Shown: positions 35,172 through 45,496, counted from the first letter of the stretch. The stretch is DNA of 64,000 nucleotides from Pseudochryseolinea flava (GCF_003286915.1 NZ_QMFY01000020.1:1-64000); one strand, 5' to 3'. A program made the numbers and translations. Notes: generated from the letters alone by a model not told the origin.

Positions 35172-38100
35172 ATGAAAAAACAACTATTCATCAGCGTGCT
35201 CTTGCTCGTGCTTATGAGAATCAGCCCTCATGTTGTGCATGGTCAAGAACTATATGCGTCTGTAACTGCGCCAACCCAACGCAGCACGAGTCACTTCAAG
35301 TCGCTGAAGAAAGTAATGGATGAACTTCGTGCCCAACATGGAATTTACTTCATGTTCAACAGCAAAGACCTTCCATTGCTCGAAGTCGATACACGTGTGA
35401 ACATGTCGGCTCCTGTAGAAGACGTGCTTCGTCAACTGCTCACACCAATTGGTTTGACCTACAAGAAAGTTGATAAGATCTACATCATCGTGGAAAGCAA
35501 AACCTCAGAGATTGGTGCGCGGATCAAAGAAAAAATAATTACAGCACCAGCAACGAAAGGAAAACTTGCGCCCTATCTGTCGACTGAAAAAGAAGCCCAT
35601 GCAGAAACCATGGCGCAAATTTCAGCATTCGCGATTTCAGGCAAGATCACCAATGAAACAAACGAATCGATGCCAGGCGTGAACGTACTGGTGAAAGGTA
35701 CGACGATTGGTACGGTAACGGATGCTGAAGGAAGTTACAACCTTGATGCCCCAGATGGAAACGGTACACTCGTGTTCTCTTTCATCGGTTATACAACGCA
35801 AGAAATTTCCATTTCCCAACGTGCGACAATCGATGTACAATTACTTCCAGATATTAAGTCGTTAAATGAAGTAGTTGTTGTTGGTTACGGAACACAAAAA
35901 CGTTCAGAAGTAACCTCTGCTGTTACATCGGTAAAGGCAGCAGATTTCCGTCAAAGCGGTGCGCGTAACGCGATGGACCTTTTGCAGGGAAAAGTTGCCG
36001 GTTTAAGTATCACGCGTACAGGTGGAACCAACCCTAACAGTGGCGTTGTAATGCAATTAAGAGGTGTGGTATCACTCACGGGGGCAACCTCACCATTGAT
36101 TGTTGTTGACGGAATGCCAGGCGCTAACCTTGACCTTCTTCAGCAAGATGACATCGAGTCAATCGACATTTTGAAAGATGGATCAGCCGCCGCAATCTAT
36201 GGAACGCAAGCAAATGGTGGCGTGATTTTAATTACTACCAAAAAAGGCACAGGTGGCGCTCCGCGGATCGATTACAATACCTATTTCAGAAAAGAATATA
36301 TTCAGAGACGTCCTGACTTTTTAACCGCGAGTGAATTTCGTCAGAAAGTAAACGATGGCACGATCGACGCTGATGATTACGGTAACACCATCGATCAATT
36401 CGATCAACTTGTAAACCATGACAATGTTTCGCAATACCATAACATCGCCATGTCAGGAGGAAGCGAAAATGCTACCTATCGTGCAAGTGTGTTTTATCAA
36501 GATCTCCAAGGTATAGCGCTAGAAAATCGTCGTGAGCAATACGGTCTTCGTCTTTCTATGCAACAGCGCGGCCTTCAAGACAAATTCACCGCGTTAATCA
36601 ACTTGGCAACAAACTTTAACGATGCTAACCTTCTTGGCGGTGGCGGTTGGGAAAGTCAGCTTATTCGCAATCCGACTTTGCCGATTAAAAATCCTGATGG
36701 AACCTACTATTTTGAAGGTACCAGTACAAACGAAGTTGCGCGACTAGCGCAAGAAACTTATCACAGGAAACAACAAACAACATCGATTGACGCTAAGGCT
36801 AGCTTAGAATTTATCCCTGGCTTGAAGGGCTCTATTTTTGGATCCGTTCAGCGGAATAGTTGGATTGACGGATCTTATCGATTAAAAGCTTCAGAGTCAT
36901 CTGTAGAAAGTGGAACACCGGAAGGAAAAAATGGTGGATACGCTTACCGTGGTACGATGCTGGAGCGTCGATATGCTTTCGAGCCTACCCTTGAATTTGT
37001 TCGCAATATCGACAACAACCACAACGTAACAGCTATTGCCGGATATAGCTGGCGCTATGAAGTATTCGAAGGTTTTGATCAAAGCAATACTGGATTCATC
37101 AACGATATTTTCGAAGAGAACAATATTGGCGCAGGTACCGCTTTAGGACTTGGACGCGCCGGCATGGGCAGCTATAAAAACGACAACACATTGATCGCTT
37201 TCTTCGGACGTATCAATTACGCATTCAATGAAAAGTACATGGCACAGTTTATTCTCCGTCGTGAAGGTTCATCACGATTTGGAAGAAACTACAAGTGGGC
37301 AATGTTCCCTGCAGTCTCCGCGGGTTGGAATATCACGCGCGAATCATTCATGGATCAATTCGATTTCATCGATAATTTGAAATTGCGTGCCGGCTATGGT
37401 TGGACGGGGAACTCAGGTATTGGTAATCTGCTTTCTTTAGTGACCATGGGTACGGGCGGAAATTATATCAATCCAGACGGCGTTTGGAGACAAACTTACG
37501 GTCCGAATAGAAACCCGAATCCAAATCTACGCTGGGAAACGAAAAAAGAATTTAACGTCGGTATTGACTTCGGTTTATTCAATAATAGACTTGGTGGTGC
37601 GATCGAATTTTATTCGCGCCGTACCGAAGACTTATTGGAGACCTATACATCGCAACAACCACCTTTCGTTCGCGATAATATCTACACCAACGTTGGTACC
37701 ATTGGCACTGACGGCGTGGAAATAACCCTCAATGGTGTAGTAATGTCTAAAAACGACTTCACTTGGAGAATGGATGTGGTTGGAAGCACCGCGAAAAACA
37801 AGATGATCAGTTTCTCTAACGAAGTATACAAAGCTGACTTCAAAGATTACGGCGGCATCGGCGGTTATGGTGCACTCGGAAATGCAATTCGAACTTTTGA
37901 AGGTGGTGACCTCGGAAACTTTTACGGAAAACGTTTCGCTGGATTTGATGAAAACGGAAAATGGTTGTTCTATAAACGCGACGGAAGCAAAGTACCTTTC
38001 GACCAAATCAATAATTCAATCGATCCGAAATTATCTGACCACGTAGTTATTGGAAACGCTATTCCGAAATTCTATCTCGGATGGACAAACTCGTTTACCT

Positions 38101-38513
38101 ACAAAAACTTCGACCTCCGAATCTTTATGCGTGGACGCTTTGGTTACGACATCTTAAACACGATGGAGATTTCTTACGGAAACAAAGTGTCTAAAACAAA
38201 TCTTCTGAACAGTGCTTTCGACGAACATAACGAGTTGAACGACACTTACCAGTACTCTGATTACTACCTTGAAAAGGGCGGATTCTTAAAGCTCGACGAA
38301 GTGACTTTCGGTTATACGTTCAAGAACATTGCGCCATCATACATCAAAAATCTGCGCCTGTATGTGAACGGATCGAACCTTGCCATCTTCACAAAATATA
38401 AAGGAAACGATCCTGACTTTGTGAACGACATCGGCCTCGGTCCTGGTGTTGATGGACGCGGTCCATACCCAAGCACACGAACATTCTTAATTGGATTAAA
38501 TGTCGGATTCTAA
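35172..38513 (+). CDS. SusC/RagA transporter with STN signalling domain (PUL 2)
   Basis: A 1113-residue TonB-linked importer. Signal peptide 1-24; an STN domain at about 40-110 (LKKVMDELRAQHGIYFMFNS, PVEDVLRQLLTPIGLTYKK) that can signal through FecR; carboxypeptidase-like domain at about 153-230 (MPGVNVLVKGTTIGTVTDAE); the signature LNEVVVVGYGTQKRSEVT; plug with AAIYGTQANGGVILITTKKG; barrel ending TFLIGLNVGF. The ligand is unknown because no enzyme gene accompanies it. SusD starts 13 bases after its stop. Confidence 0.95.
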   Translation: MKKQLFISVLLLVLMRISPHVVHGQELYASVTAPTQRSTSHFKSLKKVMDELRAQHGIYFMFNSKDLPLLEVDTRVNMSAPVEDVLRQLLTPIGLTYKKVDKIYIIVESKTSEIGARIKEKIITAPATKGKLAPYLSTEKEAHAETMAQISAFAISGKITNETNESMPGVNVLVKGTTIGTVTDAEGSYNLDAPDGNGTLVFSFIGYTTQEISISQRATIDVQLLPDIKSLNEVVVVGYGTQKRSEVTSAVTSVKAADFRQSGARNAMDLLQGKVAGLSITRTGGTNPNSGVVMQLRGVVSLTGATSPLIVVDGMPGANLDLLQQDDIESIDILKDGSAAAIYGTQANGGVILITTKKGTGGAPRIDYNTYFRKEYIQRRPDFLTASEFRQKVNDGTIDADDYGNTIDQFDQLVNHDNVSQYHNIAMSGGSENATYRASVFYQDLQGIALENRREQYGLRLSMQQRGLQDKFTALINLATNFNDANLLGGGGWESQLIRNPTLPIKNPDGTYYFEGTSTNEVARLAQETYHRKQQTTSIDAKASLEFIPGLKGSIFGSVQRNSWIDGSYRLKASESSVESGTPEGKNGGYAYRGTMLERRYAFEPTLEFVRNIDNNHNVTAIAGYSWRYEVFEGFDQSNTGFINDIFEENNIGAGTALGLGRAGMGSYKNDNTLIAFFGRINYAFNEKYMAQFILRREGSSRFGRNYKWAMFPAVSAGWNITRESFMDQFDFIDNLKLRAGYGWTGNSGIGNLLSLVTMGTGGNYINPDGVWRQTYGPNRNPNPNLRWETKKEFNVGIDFGLFNNRLGGAIEFYSRRTEDLLETYTSQQPPFVRDNIYTNVGTIGTDGVEITLNGVVMSKNDFTWRMDVVGSTAKNKMISFSNEVYKADFKDYGGIGGYGALGNAIRTFEGGDLGNFYGKRFAGFDENGKWLFYKRDGSKVPFDQINNSIDPKLSDHVVIGNAIPKFYLGWTNSFTYKNFDLRIFMRGRFGYDILNTMEISYGNKVSKTNLLNSAFDEHNELNDTYQYSDYYLEKGGFLKLDEVTFGYTFKNIAPSYIKNLRLYVNGSNLAIFTKYKGNDPDFVNDIGLGPGVDGRGPYPSTRTFLIGLNVGF

Positions 38514-38526
38514 AATCGACTCAACT

Positions 38527-40170
38527 ATGAAATACATCAGATATTATTTTGTCTTCGGTTTGATTCTTTTAGGCGCAAATGCCTGTACAGATATATCCGA
38601 AAACGCCTACGATCAGTTGATCGCAGACAACTTCTACAATAACAAGAATGAAGTTGTATCGGCAGTACTAAGACCTTACACACACGCTAACGCATGGACA
38701 ACACCAGGACAAGACGGGTGGTGGCGCATTAGCGAACTCTCCGCCGATCAGCTCGCATGGCCTGTGAAGGGACGACACGGGCAAGATGGTGGTAAGTGGC
38801 TTCGTTTGCACTATCACACATGGACCGTCGATGATGGTTTTATCCAGAATCCTTGGGTACTGATGTGGTGGGGACTCGGATTGTGCACTGACCCTATTGA
38901 AAACTTAGAGAAGCGTCCAGTAGAATCAATGGGCCTCACGCAAGAAGAAAAAGACTCCTTCATTGCAGAGCTTAAACTTCTACGCGCATTTCACTACTTA
39001 AAATTGATGGACCTATACGGAAATATTCCGATCGTGACAAAAATCGGCGAGCCGCTGAGCCCTGCAACGGAGCCCCGTATCAACGTTTTCAATTTCATCG
39101 AAAAGGAAATTAAAGACAATATTGACAAAGCACCAAAGCTATCGAAAGCAATGTTGGGTAGAATGTCGCAAGCCGGTGGTTATGCAATGTTGGTGGAGCT
39201 TTACTTAAACGCTGAAGTTTGGACAGGCACACCACGTTGGGATGACTGTATCGCAGCAGCGAACAAGTTGATCAACGGAGAGGCTGGTGGTCAATTCGAT
39301 CAAGTCATGGCATTGGATCCAAACATCACTGATCCATTTAAAACAGGAAACCATACGTCGAGAGAAACGATCTTCTCGATTGCTTATGAATTTCAAGTAT
39401 CGAACTTCCAACCTCAATGGCCTGGTGACTTCTTCCACTTTAATCAACGCGATATCTACGGCGGTGGTAGAAACGGTAACGACGGCGTCGTATTGATCCC
39501 CGGCGTGTATACTACCTATGATGATGCTGATCTTCGAAAATCAAACTGGCTCCTCATCGGTGAGCAACGTCGATTCGATAACCCAGATGCAACGGTGAAA
39601 GGTGGCAGTGGAAACGAATACGATGGTCAACCGCTTGTATTCGTAGACAACATTCGACAAAATAAAAAGGCAGCCAACGAAGGAACAGATCCAGAACTTC
39701 TTCCATCAAACATGAATTTGGGTGAAGAGAACAGTGGTGTTCGCTTCAACAAATACAAACTTGGTCCACTTACAGATCCAAGCTACAACAGCACCGATTG
39801 GAACGTGTACCGACTCACATGGGTGTACTTTGCAAAAGCGGAGGCTATTATGCGCAAGAATGCAGGCGTAGCAACTGCTGAAGCTGTACAGTTAATTAAC
39901 GATTGTAAAAAGCGCGCTTTTGATCCGGCGGATTGGCCAACATTCGAATACAACACCACAACGTTGACATTAGATGAACTGTTAGCGGAACGTGGAAGAG
40001 AATTTATCTTCGAAGGATTCCGTCGTCAAGACTTAATTCGTTGGGACAAATTTACGACGGCCTCATGGTGGGATCATCAACCAACAGCAGCGACAAAGTC
40101 ATTGTTCCCAATCCCTCAAAGACAACGTTTGCTCAATCCTAACCTTGAGCAAAACGACGGTTACAATTAA
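38527..40170 (+). CDS. SusD/RagB family lipoprotein (PUL 2)
   Basis: A 547-residue SusD homologue. The ATG at 38527 is preferred to one at 38500, which overlaps SusC, because it gives a proper lipoprotein signal with Cys in GANAC. Family words: ELKLLRAFHYLKLMDLYGNIPIVT, and ELLAERGREFIFEGFRRQDLIRW near the end. Forms the lid of the SusC at 35172. Ends just before a strong terminator. Confidence 0.95.
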   Translation: MKYIRYYFVFGLILLGANACTDISENAYDQLIADNFYNNKNEVVSAVLRPYTHANAWTTPGQDGWWRISELSADQLAWPVKGRHGQDGGKWLRLHYHTWTVDDGFIQNPWVLMWWGLGLCTDPIENLEKRPVESMGLTQEEKDSFIAELKLLRAFHYLKLMDLYGNIPIVTKIGEPLSPATEPRINVFNFIEKEIKDNIDKAPKLSKAMLGRMSQAGGYAMLVELYLNAEVWTGTPRWDDCIAAANKLINGEAGGQFDQVMALDPNITDPFKTGNHTSRETIFSIAYEFQVSNFQPQWPGDFFHFNQRDIYGGGRNGNDGVVLIPGVYTTYDDADLRKSNWLLIGEQRRFDNPDATVKGGSGNEYDGQPLVFVDNIRQNKKAANEGTDPELLPSNMNLGEENSGVRFNKYKLGPLTDPSYNSTDWNVYRLTWVYFAKAEAIMRKNAGVATAEAVQLINDCKKRAFDPADWPTFEYNTTTLTLDELLAERGREFIFEGFRRQDLIRWDKFTTASWWDHQPTAATKSLFPIPQRQRLLNPNLEQNDGYN

Positions 40171-40205
40171 TTTTCGTTAGCGTATTTTATATCTTGGGTT
40201 TATTG

Positions 40206-40239
40206 AAAAAGCTGCTTCCTTACGGGGCAGCTTTTTTTT
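40206..40239 (+). terminator. Strong intrinsic terminator after SusD (PUL 2)
   Basis: AAAAAGCTGC (40206-40215) pairs with GCAGCTTTTT (40227-40236), followed by further T. The A-run on the other side makes it usable by the convergent GNAT gene as well. Confidence 0.85.
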
Positions 40240-40711
40240 ATGAGCCTCTGCCGCGCATATCCAATTCCATCTTGATATCAGCCGTGACAAATGGTGAATC
40301 TTCTACCGCTACATACTTGAATCCGAATTTCTCATACAACTTCAACGCCGCCGCTAACTTATGGCTGGAGAAAAGAATAACCTTCCTTGCTTTCAATTCC
40401 GCGGCACGCTGCATACAATGTTCAACCAACGCTTGGGCTATTCCTCGACCACGATGCGAGGGGGCCACACACATCTTCGCCAATTCATAAATACCATCGT
40501 GCTCCTTGAGCAACGCAGCCGACCCAACAATTTCGTTATTAACACGCACCAAGAAAAGCTCTCCACCAGGATCAAGAATATATTTCTCCGGCTCCGATAG
40601 CATGTCGCGATCAAGTTGCTCCGCCAAACCGTTACCTTCAAGCCATTCAAGATTTAATGATTCGAACTGCGGACGATATTGTTTTTCGTAAGTTATAATT
40701 TCAAATGCCAT
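40238..40711 (-). CDS. GNAT family N-acetyltransferase
   Basis: About 157 residues from the ATG at 40711 (MAFEIITYEKQYRPQF); an ATG three codons upstream is an alternative. The acetyl-CoA binding motif is CVAPSHRGRGIAQALVEHC and the last strand YEKFGFKYVAVEDSPF is typical. Similar proteins are annotated as MarR-linked or general acetyltransferases; the substrate is unknown. Convergent with PUL 2, sharing the terminator. Confidence 0.85.
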   Translation of the reverse strand: MAFEIITYEKQYRPQFESLNLEWLEGNGLAEQLDRDMLSEPEKYILDPGGELFLVRVNNEIVGSAALLKEHDGIYELAKMCVAPSHRGRGIAQALVEHCMQRAAELKARKVILFSSHKLAAALKLYEKFGFKYVAVEDSPFVTADIKMELDMRGRGS

Positions 40712-40756
40712 TGATCTCATTTTTAATGCTTGGATTCTATTTCGTCAGTGCGTCAA

Positions 40757-41098
40757 CTACACAGCATCATCGAGCGCAGATTTTGTATGTTGATAAAACG
40801 CGCCCCATTTTTCCAATTCTAAAATCATGACTTGCGTCGATTTACCCAAGTCCGTTAAGCTGTACTCAACAGTAGGTGGTACCGTCGCGTATACTTCGCG
40901 TTTTACCAACCTGGCGGATTCTAACATGCGAAGCTGCGCAGTCAACACCGTTGGTGTTATCCCCGTAATCTCGCGTTCGAGTTCTTTAAATCGCTTAGGA
41001 CTATTTTTAACAAGCGCGTGAATAATTGGTAACTTCCATTTTCCTCCCAATAGCTCGACAGCAACTTCTACTGGGCATCTTTTTTCAATGTTCTCCAT
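40757..41098 (-). CDS. HxlR family transcriptional regulator
   Basis: A 113-residue winged-helix regulator: CPVEVAVELLGGKWKLPIIH, FKELEREITGITPTVLTAQL, YSLTDLGKSTQVMILELEKW. The Cys at residue 8 is in the place of the redox-sensitive Cys of YodB/HxlR proteins. Divergent from the esterase gene at 41206; an inverted repeat at 41166-41196 is a plausible operator. Confidence 0.9.
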   Translation of the reverse strand: MENIEKRCPVEVAVELLGGKWKLPIIHALVKNSPKRFKELEREITGITPTVLTAQLRMLESARLVKREVYATVPPTVEYSLTDLGKSTQVMILELEKWGAFYQHTKSALDDAV

Positions 41099-41165
41099 TT
41101 TTTATCCTGTTGATGTTCACCATTACTAGCGTAAACCATAGTAACTCCTATTAGACTGACTACTT

Positions 41166-41196
41166 GTGCAAATATACAATCACGCCGTATTTGCAC
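41166..41196. promoter_or_regulatory. 9-bp inverted repeat, candidate HxlR operator
   Basis: GTGCAAATA (41166-41174) and TATTTGCAC (41188-41196) are perfectly inverted around a 13-base spacer. The site ends 9 bases before the esterase ATG and lies between the divergent HxlR and esterase genes. Operator function is inference. Confidence 0.5.
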
Positions 41197-41205
41197 GAAA
41201 AAGGC

Positions 41206-42114
41206 ATGAATACAAGGTTCTATATATTGATCACCATCATCTTACTCACCATGGACATCGCACAATCACAAAATACGCCCACCACACTAACGCCATCGTT
41301 AGTGGACAAACTCATTTCTGGCAGAGATTTCTTTGACGGCTTGGGCAAAATATATCCGCCATCATCGAACGTAACGACTGCGTCAGAAAACATCAATGGT
41401 ATCAGCACATACTGGTTTGCCCCTTCTCAAACGGTCAACAATAATATTATTGTCTTCCTACATGGCGGTGGTTACGCTTGGGGCTCCATCACATCACACC
41501 GAGCGATGGTTAGTCACATTGCTGAATCGCTCGCAATAAAAACATTACTGATTGAATATGCTTTGTCGCCAGAGCGCCCCTACCCTCATGGATTAAACGA
41601 CGTCGTTACCGTATATCGGGCATTGTTAAAAAAATTTCCGTCAACATCATTTATACTCATCGGTGACAGTGCCGGTGCCGGTTTGTCTATTGCCACGATC
41701 GATAAGCTACAACAAGAAAAACTTCCACTACCCATCGCAACAATACTGATATCTCCCTGGATAAACCTAGAAGCGAATACGGCGTCATATACTACACATG
41801 CTGACATTGATCCCATTTTATCAAGAGAGAGTGTATTGGAGTACGCTGCTGCCTACAACCCCAATCACAGGCAAGACGCCAATACAGCGAACCTGAAATT
41901 CACCTCTTTTCCGCCTACGCTTATACTGGTTGGTACACGCGAAATACTTCTTGATGATAGCAAGATATTTTTTGAAAAGATCAAGCTTATCCAGAGAAAT
42001 GCAGCGCTTCAAGTTTACGACGGAGAAACACACGTGTGGCCACTATCGGATATCAACAGTAAATCATCGCAGAAGGCTTTAAGACAAATGCGTGAGTTTT
42101 TAAATAGGTTATGA
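41206..42114 (+). CDS. Exported alpha/beta hydrolase, HSL-type esterase
   Basis: A 302-residue serine esterase of the hormone-sensitive-lipase group. The ATG at 41206 gives a hydrophobic export signal (MNTRFYILITIILLTMDIAQSQ); the frame is open from 41164 without conserved sequence. The oxyanion motif H86-GGG is in FLHGGGYAWGS, the nucleophile is S155 in GDSAGAG, and the acid and base are probably the Asp in REILLDDS and the His in ETHVWPL. It would cut short-chain or acetyl esters in the periplasm. Divergent from the HxlR gene that may control it. Confidence 0.88.
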   Translation: MNTRFYILITIILLTMDIAQSQNTPTTLTPSLVDKLISGRDFFDGLGKIYPPSSNVTTASENINGISTYWFAPSQTVNNNIIVFLHGGGYAWGSITSHRAMVSHIAESLAIKTLLIEYALSPERPYPHGLNDVVTVYRALLKKFPSTSFILIGDSAGAGLSIATIDKLQQEKLPLPIATILISPWINLEANTASYTTHADIDPILSRESVLEYAAAYNPNHRQDANTANLKFTSFPPTLILVGTREILLDDSKIFFEKIKLIQRNAALQVYDGETHVWPLSDINSKSSQKALRQMREFLNRL

Positions 42115-42146
42115 AGGTCAATCACACATCTGATAGAATACCCGAA

Positions 42147-42176
42147 AAATTCCTTTTGCTAGCTTAAGGATTTTCT
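42147..42176 (+). terminator. Possible terminator after the esterase
   Basis: AAAATTCCTT and AAGGATTTT form a stem with one bulged base around a 10-base loop. The following bases are only modestly T-rich. Confidence 0.35.
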
Positions 42177-42385
42177 AGCATCATACCGTCATCATTTAAG
42201 ATCGGCATACTTTGCTTTGACACTCCCACAAAGAAAGTCGCTGAACGCCCGTATCATTTCGTCACTGACCCATTAAGGTGAATAGTCAGATTGGGCATGT
42301 TGTATTTCGTTTGTCGCACACTTAAACCAACATGTTAAACCTAGGGGTAACAGTAGGCTGTTGCCACCATTCAAACCATTCACCT

Positions 42386-45300
42386 ATGAGTTACAAACTT
42401 AAACCCATGCTCAAGTTTGCTGCGTTGCTATTGCTCTTGCTGCAGCTTTCATTTTCATCGATCGCACAGATTACATGGCCATCGAATCAACTTCTTCCTA
42501 CGTTCCCGGCGCCAACACAAACACAAGATCTCATCATCTTGAGAGAGACGTCCACACGATGGGAAGCTGAAGGTTCCGCGCTCAGTCACGGCACTGGACG
42601 ATTAGAAACCGATGGCTGGCTTTGTCAAACGGGCATCGATGCAGCAAATCAACACATGGTCTATGGTCCCTATGTGAACACCATTCCCGCAGGTCCCAAT
42701 GTAGCGGAGTTTCGCATGAAAGTAGATAACAACACGGCTAACAATGATCCTATCGTTGACATTGATGTACGCAACGCAACTACGGGACAGATACTGGCTT
42801 CGCAGATCATCACACGGCAACAGTTTCCGATCGCTGGTGACTATACCAATTTTACACTCCCTTTCAACATGCCGGCAGAAAATCAATCTTTAGAGTTACG
42901 CATCTATTGGAGAGGCACGTCTTACACCAAGGTTGACTGGATTGCCGTTCAACAAAACAGTTCTTCCGCCGAGATGTATTTGTTTGCATCGCTTAAAGGA
43001 ATCGTTAACAGGACACAGCCTAGAATATTTTCGTATGAAGGTGACGCATTCGCCGAAGGTCAATACACATGGCTGCAGTCGTTGGGATTAAATTGGAATG
43101 AACCTGCAGATAAGTGGAGCCTCATCACAAAATATCGCAGTGAACTTTCCGGCGTTATTGTATATGATCCCGCACAAATTCACACCGTCAATCTTGCCAC
43201 TGTACTCGCAAAAGATCGTAAGGCATTGATAGCTTCGCCTTCTCTCCTTGCGAAACTTACTGCGGCGCCTTACAATTTGCCGATCTTGCTCGATCTGCGT
43301 GGTCAGTTCACAAGTAAAATGCAAGTGTATCAAACCCTATACAATACCTATTGGCCGACGTTGGATAAACGTGTGTTGGTTGGGCTGAATCCAGAAATAC
43401 ACAAAGCAGCACTGCGCGAATATGCTACTTCTATGGGCCTCGCTACCATTTGGCTCGACCCTAACATCGCGAACGAAAGTACATTGCTGAACAGTTTTCT
43501 ATCATCCATGCCTGCGGGAGCGAACTTCATGGGATGGTGGCCAGAAGAAGGCCCTGGTGTTCAACGCGCTTCTACCTATGGCATCTCTACAATTGCCAGC
43601 GACTGGGCCACCAATCTCACCATGCATAGTGGAACATCGCGTACCGTGAATGTAAAACCGATGCCAGCAAAACCTGCGCTCCAAAATAAATTGTATGTCG
43701 CCTTCATTTTAAGTGATGGTGACAACTTGCAATATGTGGAACACTTGATGCGTAAGCTTTGGAATAATCCTGATCGTGGTACTGTTCCGATGGGCTGGAC
43801 ATTATCGCCAGCAATGCTCGACGCCATGCCAGGTGCGCTCAACTACTACTATCAAACCGCTACCAACAACGACAACTTAATTTCCGGTCCCTCTGGATAT
43901 GGATACGCATATCCTAATAGTTGGCCAAACCAAACTGCACTCAACCAATTTGTTTCTAAGACGGAAGATTACAATCGTCGTGCAGGCTTCAGAGTGATTA
44001 CGGTCTGGAATACGATCACGGGAGGCATCAACCAAAATGTAGGACAAAGTTTCGCGACGTATGCGCCTACAACGCTTGGGCTAACAGGACAAAACACAGG
44101 TGGCGGTTTAACCATCTACAATCAAAGTTTACCGGGCATGGCACTGTCGTGCAATTACTGCACGAATGAACAAGCGATGAAAGATCACATTGCTTCTGCT
44201 GCGGCGGGATGGAATGGCGCTTCACCCCGGTTTATTGTTATTCAAGCACAACCATGGCAAGGTGTCACGCCAACTAGCTTTAAGAATGTCGCTACTTCAT
44301 TAAATGCAAACTATGTCGTTGTCCGACCTGATCACATTTTTCAATTGATACGTGAAGCAAATGGTCTTCCGATTGATCCCGGAAGTAGTCCCACTGGACA
44401 AGACATCACCAACCTCTCCGGAACATTAACGGCGCAATACCAAACCGGCTCTCCGGCTGGAGAAGACTACATGAAGTTGATCGACAACAACGTCAACACA
44501 AAGTATCTTACCTTCAATGCTTCCGGATGGATACAATACCAAACGACTTCGAGCTACGCCGTAACGAGCTATTCGATAACATCTGCCAACGACGCTGCAG
44601 AACGCGATCCGCTCAACTGGACCTTGCAAGGTTCAAATAACGGCAGCACATGGACGACGATCGACACGCGATCGAATGAAGATTTTCCAAACAGATTTCA
44701 AAAGAGAATGTTTACATTTACAAATACCACAAGCTACAATTACTATCGCTTAAATCTCACCAACAACAGCGGAACAATTCTTCAACTTGCAGAAGTAGAA
44801 TTATTTGGAACAAGTGCGTCGGCCTGGTCAACACAAATTGAAGCGGAAAATTTTGCGACCATGAGCGGCGTGCAAAATGAAACTTGCACCGAAGGTGGCA
44901 CAAATGTAGGATGGATTGATACTGGTGATTGGATTGTATGGGATGTGAACATTCCAAGTGCAGGAACCTATACAATCGACTATCGCGTTGCGAGCCAGAG
45001 CGGCGGTGGATCACTTCGTTTGGAACAAGCGGGGGGTGCGAATGTTTTCGGTTCGCTTACGATTCCAAGTACAGGAGGATGGCAAAACTGGTCTACCATT
45101 TCTCATCAAGTATTCTTAAACGCAGGGCAACAACAAATTGCCATCGCTGTACCGGCTGGCGGATGGAATATCAATTGGCTTAAGATACAACAAGGCAATG
45201 GTGCACGCATAAGTCAATCGTCCGCAGTGCAGGAAGAGGAATCAATTTCAGTTCATCCTAATCCGGCCACTAGCCACCTCGTTGTGAACGGCATCACTTC

Positions 45301-45460
45301 GCCGACCGAAGTCACCACTTACAATACTTCCGGAAAAGCGGTAACCGAAACGATGAAGGTTACATCAACGCAACACGAAATAAATATCAAAACACTCAAG
45401 CCAGGGCTTTATATCATCAAGCTTAAAAACGGCAAAACGCTAAGATTTGCAAAAGAGTAA
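42386..45460 (+). CDS. Secreted GxGYxYP-family protein with discoidin, CBM6 and T9SS domains
   Basis: About 1024 residues from the ATG at 42386, which starts a signal peptide (MSYKLKPMLKFAALLLLLLQ); the frame is open from 42332. The main part (about 30-660) is of the GxGYxYP family of putative glycoside hydrolases; the name-giving motif is GYGYAYP at 504-510. A discoidin (F5/8 type C) module follows at about 673-809, CBM6 at about 815-936 and a T9SS sorting domain at about 952-1024 (VHPNPATSHL). No activity is established for the family to my knowledge. The discoidin module closely matches that in the next gene and the CBM6 that in the GH64 gene. Monocistronic, with its own terminator. Confidence 0.82.
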   Translation: MSYKLKPMLKFAALLLLLLQLSFSSIAQITWPSNQLLPTFPAPTQTQDLIILRETSTRWEAEGSALSHGTGRLETDGWLCQTGIDAANQHMVYGPYVNTIPAGPNVAEFRMKVDNNTANNDPIVDIDVRNATTGQILASQIITRQQFPIAGDYTNFTLPFNMPAENQSLELRIYWRGTSYTKVDWIAVQQNSSSAEMYLFASLKGIVNRTQPRIFSYEGDAFAEGQYTWLQSLGLNWNEPADKWSLITKYRSELSGVIVYDPAQIHTVNLATVLAKDRKALIASPSLLAKLTAAPYNLPILLDLRGQFTSKMQVYQTLYNTYWPTLDKRVLVGLNPEIHKAALREYATSMGLATIWLDPNIANESTLLNSFLSSMPAGANFMGWWPEEGPGVQRASTYGISTIASDWATNLTMHSGTSRTVNVKPMPAKPALQNKLYVAFILSDGDNLQYVEHLMRKLWNNPDRGTVPMGWTLSPAMLDAMPGALNYYYQTATNNDNLISGPSGYGYAYPNSWPNQTALNQFVSKTEDYNRRAGFRVITVWNTITGGINQNVGQSFATYAPTTLGLTGQNTGGGLTIYNQSLPGMALSCNYCTNEQAMKDHIASAAAGWNGASPRFIVIQAQPWQGVTPTSFKNVATSLNANYVVVRPDHIFQLIREANGLPIDPGSSPTGQDITNLSGTLTAQYQTGSPAGEDYMKLIDNNVNTKYLTFNASGWIQYQTTSSYAVTSYSITSANDAAERDPLNWTLQGSNNGSTWTTIDTRSNEDFPNRFQKRMFTFTNTTSYNYYRLNLTNNSGTILQLAEVELFGTSASAWSTQIEAENFATMSGVQNETCTEGGTNVGWIDTGDWIVWDVNIPSAGTYTIDYRVASQSGGGSLRLEQAGGANVFGSLTIPSTGGWQNWSTISHQVFLNAGQQQIAIAVPAGGWNINWLKIQQGNGARISQSSAVQEEESISVHPNPATSHLVVNGITSPTEVTTYNTSGKAVTETMKVTSTQHEINIKTLKPGLYIIKLKNGKTLRFAKE

Positions 45461-45496
45461 CTCGCGGCGCAACTAGAATGTTCAACATAAAACTCA

